DNA from: Scytonema sp. RU_4_4
GTDB lineage: Bacteria; Cyanobacteriota; Cyanobacteriia; Cyanobacteriales; Nostocaceae
Assembly: GCA_012031965.1 (NCBI GenBank)
Contig: JAAUSC010000016.1
Location: 1-57,359 of the forward strand
Length of the DNA stretch: 57,359 nucleotides
Direction: 5' to 3'
In this document: positions 16,117 through 24,500 of the stretch, in pieces
How the letters are laid out: the number at the start of each line of letters is the position of its first letter
Position numbering within the stretch: the first letter of the stretch is position 1
The notes under the pieces: generated by a model
Told to the model about the DNA's origin: nothing
The model's input: the letters and a program-made list of their open reading frames with translations, nothing else
Database searches by the model: none
Program-made: the position numbers and the translations under genes

Positions 16117-16274
16117 GGTTAAATACCCTTATTGTACAGTTGTTTTATTTCTTTATTAGATCTAAAGTAACAAGCAAATAAAAATTCCATATAGGAATTC
16201 GATTTGATTTTTAATTATGACTTCTAGTGTACTAGAGACTATACTATAACACTTAGTCCCAAAAATCTCATGAT

Positions 16275-18731
16275 TCATGGTTTAACTTCCTGTAGCACCT
16301 CATCCATTGGATAATCTTGGTCATCAAAGACTAGCGACACTTCACATCTAGTTAAAGGGAAAGGTTCCAAAAGCTTATCCTTTTCCCTACTTTCTAATCG
16401 CCACCAAAGAGTTTGCACAGCTATCTGTTTACCATCAACCAACTCGAAAGTAATTTCACCAATATTATTTAATCCCACAACTTCTTTGCCTTTTCTTTTC
16501 TTACCTATGTAATCGCGATAGTTTCTTGCCATTGCTAGGTATTGTTGCAAAGGCTGCTTCCGGTCTTGTCCTGGTAGGGGTGCTTTGACAGAATATAATT
16601 GCTCGGAATGGTTAGCTATTGGTGGATGAATTTCTTCTGCTTTTGCTGATAAAAAATCAATCCGGTACCACCATTCAGGTTGTTTGGTGATTTGTAATGC
16701 TCTAAAACAATCGTTTTCTTGCACTAAATCCACTTTAACAGGACTACCTTTGACTCTCCAAGGAAGATGTTGAATTGTTTGGTCTACAAGAGTATAAAAA
16801 CTACCAATTTCTAATTCATTACCTCCTTTGTTTTCCCATCCTAAAATCTCTCTTGTTGGCAAATAATTGAGAATTCTAAAAGGGACAAAACCCTGCTTGT
16901 GCAATGAATGACTACCACCAAAACCCTTGGCTTCATTCTTTAGCGAACTACTCGTAAACTGGGCTATAATAAGTTCAGATTTGATATGTTTGGAACTTTG
17001 GAAAGGACATATTGCCGAGTATTGTAAGCGCGCTGCAAAACTATAATGAACATCACCAGATAAGATGATGACACGATTTTGCCCTGCAGATGATGCTCGT
17101 AGTGCAAGTCTAGCAAGCAGCCTTTCAAAAGCTGTTTCTTCTAAACCCCAAGCTTCTGGATCGAAACCCCAAGCAGCACCGCCTAGTGCTTCTGCAACAC
17201 TTTTTGCAATCTTTTGTACGGTTTCTAAAAAAGGTAAGCCAATAAAGGGACCAGGCGATATCACCAAAGTCACTCGTGTATTTTGTCGGGGAACAACTTT
17301 TGATATTTGTTCATCGCATCCTTCAGTGCTTAAAAGTCCCGGAAAATCAAAGTCCTTGCCTGGAAATTCCCGCCATGTACGCGTATCTAGAACTAAAACT
17401 TCATATTCTGGACCAGTAACAGTGTAGTACCATTTCAAAGAACCTTCTTGATGGGTCACTCGCCTTGGCTGACTTGTTCTGATATCTGTAAGGGATGGTA
17501 AACCAACGCGCAGGGCAATTTCTTGTTCATGCTGTGCGTTTATACTACAAGAAGCTGACCACGCCTCGGCTGCTTTGAGTAGTGCTTCTCCTGGTTTCCC
17601 TTGTTCAAACTGGTCTGGTGTATTTCCCCAAGCTTGACAGACAGCATAGGCAAGTAAACCATTTTGCAGTACACGCCTACCGAGAGGTTTGTTGAGAGTG
17701 CGATCGCACCACGCGATATTTAAAAACCAATCATCAGTTATTTCATGGTCATCAAATATCATGTATGTAGGAATATTTGCCAAAGCACGCCTAATCTCCT
17801 TAAGCGTTGACTGAAAATCTTGTAAATAGCCAACGTCTTCTTTAAATGAAGTTTGACCTCCTCTAGATTTTGGTGCATTGGGATAAACATCTTCAAATAC
17901 TGGAAAATTTTCGGGTTTTGTCCACAGCACATCACTCCAAGCAAATAAATACATTGCCAAGAATTCACCGAATGTGAATAAATGACTTTTGGCAAGATTG
18001 GAAATCGTGTTCATTTTGCCCAGACTTGCTGTAAACCCAGCAGTATGTGTTGCTAAATTGTTACGCTTTCCCGGATTTAACTCATCAACATTTTGGACAT
18101 CTGGTAGTGTTTCTGTCCATCCCAAAAGCGTGTGGCTAGCATCCATCAACATGAAAAGTAAAGCATCCGCTACATCATCTACATAAATTTGGTCGCCTGT
18201 CAAAAAGAGTTGATGCGGTCGTTTTTTCGGGTCTAGTTCTAGCGCTTCTCTAATTATTTTGTCTACTGTCGCAAGCGCATCAAGACTTTCACCGTGAGGC
18301 TTGCGACAAGACCCGTGAATCATTCGCACATCGTTTAAATGACTTGGTACAAGTGTGAAACTCGGTAAATCGTATTGAGGATATATAATATCTTTCATTG
18401 AGCCTTCTGGAGTTAGCACACCAGCCTGATTCAGTGTTTCTCCAGAACCAAAATATAAGTTGTAAAGATAGTTCTCTCCGTTTAAGAGTAGATTTGATGA
18501 TGTTTTAGCAGTGACAGCAACTATGTGCAGATAAGTACCAAATTGACTAGTTCTTCTACTACCACTGAATAATCTTTTTTGGTTAATGTCAAATACTTCT
18601 AAGGTAACAGTGCGACTTTCTTTCAAAGCCACCCATACTGTTACAGAATTGGGTTCTGTACGTCTAAGAATTGGTCCGGCGAGAACAAGTGGCAGTTGAT
18701 TAATCCGTTCTCTTAGAGGTGTCCATGTCAT
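16275..18731 (-). CDS. PhoD-like metallophosphatase/phosphodiesterase
   Basis: 818 residues. An N-terminal fibronectin-like domain (10-130, PNSVTVWVALKESR) is followed by a PhoD-like catalytic domain with metal-site motifs GSCRKP (140-145), LTGDQIYVDDVAD (from 177), FDDHEITDDW (about 340) and ILSGDVHYSFAARL (about 560). There is no signal peptide, so it probably acts in the cytoplasm on phosphomono- or diesters, unlike classic secreted PhoD. The C-terminal 170 residues form an extra domain. A stand-alone gene with convergent or parallel neighbours; no pho box was identified. Confidence 0.85.
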   Translation of the reverse strand: MTWTPLRERINQLPLVLAGPILRRTEPNSVTVWVALKESRTVTLEVFDINQKRLFSGSRRTSQFGTYLHIVAVTAKTSSNLLLNGENYLYNLYFGSGETLNQAGVLTPEGSMKDIIYPQYDLPSFTLVPSHLNDVRMIHGSCRKPHGESLDALATVDKIIREALELDPKKRPHQLFLTGDQIYVDDVADALLFMLMDASHTLLGWTETLPDVQNVDELNPGKRNNLATHTAGFTASLGKMNTISNLAKSHLFTFGEFLAMYLFAWSDVLWTKPENFPVFEDVYPNAPKSRGGQTSFKEDVGYLQDFQSTLKEIRRALANIPTYMIFDDHEITDDWFLNIAWCDRTLNKPLGRRVLQNGLLAYAVCQAWGNTPDQFEQGKPGEALLKAAEAWSASCSINAQHEQEIALRVGLPSLTDIRTSQPRRVTHQEGSLKWYYTVTGPEYEVLVLDTRTWREFPGKDFDFPGLLSTEGCDEQISKVVPRQNTRVTLVISPGPFIGLPFLETVQKIAKSVAEALGGAAWGFDPEAWGLEETAFERLLARLALRASSAGQNRVIILSGDVHYSFAARLQYSAICPFQSSKHIKSELIIAQFTSSSLKNEAKGFGGSHSLHKQGFVPFRILNYLPTREILGWENKGGNELEIGSFYTLVDQTIQHLPWRVKGSPVKVDLVQENDCFRALQITKQPEWWYRIDFLSAKAEEIHPPIANHSEQLYSVKAPLPGQDRKQPLQQYLAMARNYRDYIGKKRKGKEVVGLNNIGEITFELVDGKQIAVQTLWWRLESREKDKLLEPFPLTRCEVSLVFDDQDYPMDEVLQEVKP

Positions 18732-18806
18732 GGATTTTCTGCCATTAATAGTACACTTTGAGCATATTTATTCCCAAAAATATGTCACTTTTAGGGAATA
18801 AATATT

Positions 18807-18945
18807 CTACAATTGTAAGACCCAACAGCGAAAGAGTTCTACGATAATGTGCCAGTGTTCGTCAATTTCTTCAACGACATCATAACGCTTTAGGCTATTA
18901 AGCGCTTCTTGTAGAGGGACAATTTCTATGTTTGTACAGTGAAGG
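18807..18945 (-). pseudogene. C-terminal remnant of a STAND-type ATPase
   Basis: In one frame the minus strand reads IVPLQEALNSLKRYDVVEEI then DEHWHIIVELFRCWVLQL and a stop at 18807. This matches the winged-helix end found in novel STAND (nSTAND) ATPases, which typically finish VELFRRWV. There is no start codon or P-loop upstream, so it is a leftover of a larger gene. Confidence 0.45.
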
Positions 18946-19313
18946 ATGAGAAGGCAGAAGGGGAACCCCATACCATAAGTTGGGAGTTTCTACCAAGGAC
19001 GTCTTGTGCTTCACCCAGAGTGTTCAGGCACAAATATTTTCTTTGATCCACGAAGAAATTTGGGGTGCGGGGGTCTTACACGTTTGCGCAGCGCCCCCTC
19101 CGGGGCTAAAAATCTGCGGTCCTTGGTTTGGTTAATTATAGCGCTTCTGGTGTTGCATGGGACACACGGCTTATCTTTCTTGTCAATGCGTAAGTTCTAA
19201 ATCTATCTGTCCATGTAAAAAAATGTGTCAAATTCAACATGTTTCAACACTTTCGGCTTGAAGTAGGATATTTTCCTGATAATTGTTTTTACACACATAA
19301 AATTTGAACAACT
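18946..19313. other. Intergenic region without a gene
   Basis: It contains a GC-rich palindromic patch around 19060-19110 (GCGCCCCCTCCGGGGC) of the kind found elsewhere in the window, and AT-rich DNA before the flavodoxin-like gene, including the tandem TTCAACA motifs near 19232. No supported coding sequence. Confidence 0.5.
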
Positions 19314-20072
19314 ATGTCAAAACAGCTAAAACAAATAACTGAGGATCAGTGCAAAAATGCACCAACAAAATACGACGATCTGAAAGCTCTTTTTTTGAAC
19401 TGCACGCTTAATAGAACTCCTGTTTTATCTCATACAAGAGGCGTAATTGATATTGCTAAAACCATTTTTGAAGCCAATGGAGTTCAAACAAAAGTCATTC
19501 GACCAGTTGATTACGAAATACCGGCGGGACTCGGACTAGATATGTCTCAAACGGATGAATGGGATAAAGACGATTGGCCTTTGATTCAAAAAGAAATTGA
19601 TGAAACTGATATTTTGGTCTTATGCACCTCTGTTTGGCTGGGAGAAAAAAGCTCAGTTTGTAATCGGGTACTGGAGCGAATGTATGGCTATACCCATCTT
19701 CTGAACGAAAAAGGTCAATACCGAGATTATGGGAAAGTCGGCGCAACTCTAATCACGGGTAACGAAGATGGGATTAAACATTGCGCGATGAATATCTTAT
19801 TTTCTCTTTCTCATATTGGCTATACAATTCCTCCTCAAGCAGATGCAGGATGGCTCGGAGAAGTTGGTCCGGGTCCTTCTTATCTAGACCCCGGCTCTGG
19901 TGGTCCTGAGAACGATTTTACCAACAGAAATACAACTTTCTTAGCTTGGAACTGTATGCACCTGGCCAGAATGTTGAAAGATAATGGCGGAATTCCAGCA
20001 CATGGAAATCAACCTGAAGTTTGGGATGCAGGTTGTAAAAGCGATTTTAACAATCCAGAACACAAAGTATAG
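19314..20072 (+). CDS. Flavodoxin-like NAD(P)H-dependent oxidoreductase
   Basis: 252 residues of the NADPH-dependent FMN reductase/flavodoxin superfamily: a first strand and phosphate loop KALFLNCTLNRTPVLSHTRG, then DILVLCTSVWLGEKSSVCNR (flavin ring loop) and a GATLITGNEDG loop. It has no signal peptide. First gene of a tight three-gene set with the two ORFs that follow (gaps of 3 bp and a 1-bp overlap). Substrate unknown. Confidence 0.78.
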   Translation: MSKQLKQITEDQCKNAPTKYDDLKALFLNCTLNRTPVLSHTRGVIDIAKTIFEANGVQTKVIRPVDYEIPAGLGLDMSQTDEWDKDDWPLIQKEIDETDILVLCTSVWLGEKSSVCNRVLERMYGYTHLLNEKGQYRDYGKVGATLITGNEDGIKHCAMNILFSLSHIGYTIPPQADAGWLGEVGPGPSYLDPGSGGPENDFTNRNTTFLAWNCMHLARMLKDNGGIPAHGNQPEVWDAGCKSDFNNPEHKV

Positions 20073-20075
20073 ATT

Positions 20076-20321
20076 TTGGAAAATGGAATTGACCCCACAG
20101 ATAAATCTGGGGCTTGGGAATTTGAGATTACGGTACTCAACAATAGCAATCATGCTGAATTAATGACTTTGGCAATTAAACACGCTCTGCTAGAAAGGGA
20201 TGTTGCCCATCTCATTTTTACCGATGAAATTCAAACCTTACCTGCTGGTGAAGGGGTAAAAGCTTCTAGTCCTGAAGGAAGAATGACTCCGCTACAAGTC
20301 GATCTAAAGGGAGAGAAATAA
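20076..20321 (+). CDS. Small uncharacterised protein (81 aa) in flavodoxin cassette
   Basis: It starts at TTG 20076 (MENGIDPTDKSGAWEFEITV), three bases after the upstream stop, and ends TAATG overlapping the next start. It contains AELMTLAIKHALLERDVAHL, which looks like one long helix, and a charged C-terminus. The family is not recognised. Position and overlap strongly suggest co-translation with its neighbours. Confidence 0.55.
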   Translation: MENGIDPTDKSGAWEFEITVLNNSNHAELMTLAIKHALLERDVAHLIFTDEIQTLPAGEGVKASSPEGRMTPLQVDLKGEK

Positions 20322-21178
20322 TGAATTGTTGGCAAAAAGTAGGGAAGATTGAGTCTCAATCTTTGACCGAAACTCGGTTACAGTTACACTATGCCATTCA
20401 ATTTATGGCAGCCGTGGGTAATTTTTTAACCAAACCTCAACCAGATTTCAGTCATGCCAGTTTGACCTGGAATTCAGAATTAAAGGTATTTGTTAGCGGT
20501 CTTGTGACTACCGAACAACCATTCCAAGTTGCTCTTGAACCTGTTAGCTTAACTTCCTTGATTTTAGATGCTGAAGGAAATAAGTTGGCAGAATTTTCCC
20601 TTCCACAAAAAACATTGGATGAAGGAATGAATTGGCTTAAACAAACTATCGAGCCCTTGGGTGCAGATATAGCTCAACTCACTTTTATTACCTATCCTAA
20701 TGACTTTCCCGATAGTCCTCTTGCTAGTGGTTCAACTTTTAAAGGCAGTGATGAAGCAAAACGTCAAGAATTAACTGCTTACTTCGCCAATACGAACTCG
20801 ATCTTACAAGCAGTATCAGCCAGCACAGAAGGTGCATCTCCCGTGCGTGTTTGGCCTCATCACTTTGATATTGCCACTCTAATTTCTCTCCCTTATACCC
20901 AGAAAGACGAGGCTGTTTCTATTGGTGTTGGGATGTCGCCTGGGGATGGTAATTATGATGAACCCTACTGGTATGTTACTCCCTGGCCCTATCCAGATAC
21001 TGCTCATTTGACCGAACTTGCTGGCGGTGGTGCTTGGCATACAAAAGGTTGGGTTGGTGCGATCTTAACGGCTTCTCAACTTAGTCAAGATGAGGAACAA
21101 CAAGTGCAAGTCAAAGCTTTTTTAGAATCTGCGATGAAAGCCTCGCTGGAACTTCTTGAGGAGAATAAGAATTTCTGA
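20321..21178 (+). CDS. Conserved hypothetical protein (285 aa), last gene of flavodoxin cassette
   Basis: A cytoplasmic protein with no signal or membrane helix. Notable conserved-looking segments are RLQLHYAIQFMAAVGNF, VRVWPHHFDIATLISLP and GMSPGDGNYDEPYWYVTPWP, whose His, Asp and Trp/Tyr clusters look like a ligand site. It is reminiscent of large DUF families found scattered in bacteria, but I cannot name it. The ATG overlaps the previous stop (TAATG at 20319-20323). Confidence 0.65.
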   Translation: MNCWQKVGKIESQSLTETRLQLHYAIQFMAAVGNFLTKPQPDFSHASLTWNSELKVFVSGLVTTEQPFQVALEPVSLTSLILDAEGNKLAEFSLPQKTLDEGMNWLKQTIEPLGADIAQLTFITYPNDFPDSPLASGSTFKGSDEAKRQELTAYFANTNSILQAVSASTEGASPVRVWPHHFDIATLISLPYTQKDEAVSIGVGMSPGDGNYDEPYWYVTPWPYPDTAHLTELAGGGAWHTKGWVGAILTASQLSQDEEQQVQVKAFLESAMKASLELLEENKNF

Positions 21179-21516
21179 CACCAGAACTAAGTGAACACAG
21201 TTAAGTGTTCCTTTTGATAGTATCAAAATACTTCTTAAGTGAGATTTATGATAATAATTGAAATTTCACCACAGAATTTGTACTATTTAACCCTACTTTA
21301 TCGCTATAGTCGTTCTCAGTATTGATGCAATTACAGTTGAGTCGTCATCTTCCTCCAAACTCGTAAATGTAGTTTCAGAAACACGACACTTTCTAGTAAT
21401 ATGAATTCTGTATTGTTTTGGAGCTAAAACTTGAAACCATAGCTTTTGACTTGCTCTTGAAAACTGTAACTTGCTAATCTCACTGCCCACTTCAGCTAAC
21501 AATACTGGTAACGACT
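21179..21516. other. Intergenic region upstream of tamB
   Basis: AT-rich. A minus-strand frame of 69 codons (21293-21502) starting at TTG has no ribosome-binding site and no recognisable family; it could be a remnant but is not supported as a gene. The tamB promoter must lie here or within it. Confidence 0.4.
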
Positions 21517-24500
21517 ATGACACGCTCTCCACATTCAGGAAATGAACAGGAGCCTGATAATCATCGTCTGTGGCTCCTCCTCTTAGGACGTACTAGTCTT
21601 GTTCTCGGAGTGATTTTGATAGCTGGAATCATAGGTGGTGTTTTGTGGGCGAGGAACTATGTGTATAAAGATTTAGCACCTTTGGTTGAAAAAAATCTTC
21701 AGCAACTGCTAGGAAGACCAGTGAAAGTAGGAGCAGTTGAGCGATTTTCGCTTTCTAGTTTGAGATTTAGCTCACTCTCAATACCCGCAACTTCCACTGA
21801 TGCAGACACAGTTGCAGCAAAAGCTGTGGATGTAGAGTTTTCCCTCTTGCGACTTCTGTTTACCCGGACATTGGCATTAAATGTCACTTTAGTTCAACCT
21901 GATGTTTACCTTGAGCAGGATAAGCAAGGAAGTTGGGTGAGCACTGCAATTAAGGCGGGAGAAGGAAAAGGCATTATTCAAACTGAGTTGCAAACAATAA
22001 GGGTTCAAAATGGAGATGTGGTGTTAGCGCCAAATCCTACACCAACGACACCCAAAGGCTCAGTCACGTTAGACCAAGTGAGTGGAACTGCTCGACTTTT
22101 ACCTAAAAATGAAGGAATAACTTATGACATTGGTGCTCAACCAACTAGAGGAGGAACAATCAAAATAGTCGGAGAAACACGACTGAAGTCACAACAAACG
22201 AACCTCAAGCTGCAAACGCAAAATCTACAAGCATCTGATGTTAGTCGGTTAATTGAGCTACCAATTGTTTTGGAAACAGGTCGTGTAGATGGTGACTTAG
22301 CAGTACAATTACAGCCTGATCAGGAACAACCCAAGAAGCAGGACATTGCGATTAATGGAGTGGCGATCGCCACTTCTGTCACAGCTCAAATTCAAAATGC
22401 TCCTCAAAAGTTTATCAATTCTAATGGAAGATTAACTTTCCAAGGTCAGACAATAGCTCTGGATAACCTGAGTACGAACTATGGCAAAGTTCCCACTCTG
22501 GTCAATGGATCTCTCAATACCCAAACAGGTTACAACATTTCCGCTCAGGTAAAAGCAGTCAGTGCAAAAAATCTCTTAGATTCGCTCAAAGTCAATTTAC
22601 CTGTTCCGGTTGCTGGCGAAGTACAATCAAACATTCGGTTGCAAGGACCAATTCAACAACCAATTCTTAGCGGAACAGCAAGCAACACAAAGCCCGTTCA
22701 AGTTGACCGTGTTCTATTTAAGACTATCAGCACTGGCTTTCGTCTGGCTATATCCAAAGCTGCATCTGGTCTTACTGTTTCTAACTTACAGTTAATCCCC
22801 GCAACAGGTGGGCAAATTGCAGGTAACGGTCAAATTCAACTCGGTTCTAATCCCCAACAGCCTGGAGTAAAATTTGACCTTCAGGCTCAAGGTATCTCAG
22901 CAGATGCACTCTCCAGTGCTTACGGCTTTACTCCTCCCACAAGTATTGGTCCTGTATCAGCGAAAGCCGAAATTTCTGGTTCACCAGGTGGCAAACAGCC
23001 TTTGGCAATTGATTTTACCAGCATTCAAGCGACACCGCCAGCCGGAGGACAAATCACCGCAAACGGTCAAATTCAACTTGCGCCCCAAGGTAACGTTTCG
23101 TTAAATGTTCAAGCTCAAGGTTTACCAGGAAATGCCATCGCCCAAGGTTATGGCGTTTCAGTTCCCTTCAAGATTGGTGGTATCTCCGCCAACGCCAAAG
23201 TCTCAGGTTCTCTTGGTAAGCAGCCGTTACAAGTGGATGTCGCCAGCGTTCAAGCCACCCCAGAAATAGGAGGAAAAATTACAGCCAACGGTCAACTCCA
23301 GTTAGCGCCTCAAGGTAGAGTTTCGTTTAATGTCCTCGCTCAAAATTTACCAGGTGATGCGATTGCCAAAGCTTACAAAGCTTCACCCAATTTTACCATT
23401 GGTAATGTGTCGGCAAACGCCAGGACTTTTGGCTCACTTGGCAACCTGCAAACAGTCGCACAGCTTTCAGCACCCACAGCCACCTATCCCACAGCTGGAC
23501 AAGTTGTTGTCAATCAACAGGGTAATAGTATCTTATTCCGAGATGCTGTTGCCAAAGTGGCAGGTAGTACAATCAGGGGGAGAGGTCAACTTATCCAAGG
23601 TCGTTGGCAAGCTTTTGTTAATGCTCAGCAAATTCAATTAAGCCGTTTTGCACAGGTACCACCCCAACTTCAGCAGGGAGTCTTAAGCAGTCAGTTGAAT
23701 TTATCGGGAACCACTGCTTCCTTTCAACCCTCAACCATTCAAGCTTCAGGACAAGCAAGTCTTCGTGGTGTCGCAGGTGGTACAGTTAATGTCAGAAATA
23801 TTAATATTGATAATGGTCGCTGGCAAGCAGTTGCTAATATTTCTCAAGTTCAACTCAACCGTTTCTCCCAACAACTGCAAGGACGACTCAATAGCAACTT
23901 GCGCTTAGCAGGAACGACTGAATCTTTAGCCCTTTCAAATATTCGAGCCGCCGGACAAGTCGGCTTATCACAAGGATTATCGCTGCTTGCACAACCAATC
24001 ACAGCACAAGTTCAGTGGAATGGACAGCAGATTATTATTCAACGTGCAACATCCCCCGGACTGAATGCTAACGGTGTTGTTGCTGTTCAAGTACCAGAAA
24101 CTGGCGCACCTCAAGTCACTGGTTTCAATCTCAATGTCCAAGCGCAGAATTACAACCTGCAAAAAGCGAGCTCGAACCTTCCTAATAATGTAGCCCTAAA
24201 AGGGCAACTTGATTTTACTGGACAAGTCACAGGTACCCCAACAACACCTAACGCAGTTGGAAACATCCGCCTGGAGAATTTGAATATCAATGGTTTAGCG
24301 TTTGACCCTGTGTTGGCTGGGAACGTAAAATATCAGGGAGGGCAAGGCGGACAATTGCGACTGGCAGGTAAGCAAGACCGAGTTGCAGTTGATATGAGTC
24401 CGAACAATCGCCCAACTTCATTTTTATTCCGACGTGGTGGGGCAGTTGCAACCGGCAGAACAGAGGGAGACAACTTGCTCGTCAACGTGCAAGATTTTCC

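Noticed and set aside
21293-21502. 69-codon minus-strand frame upstream of tamB
   Set aside because: TTG start without ribosome-binding site and no recognisable family; kept only as a remark.
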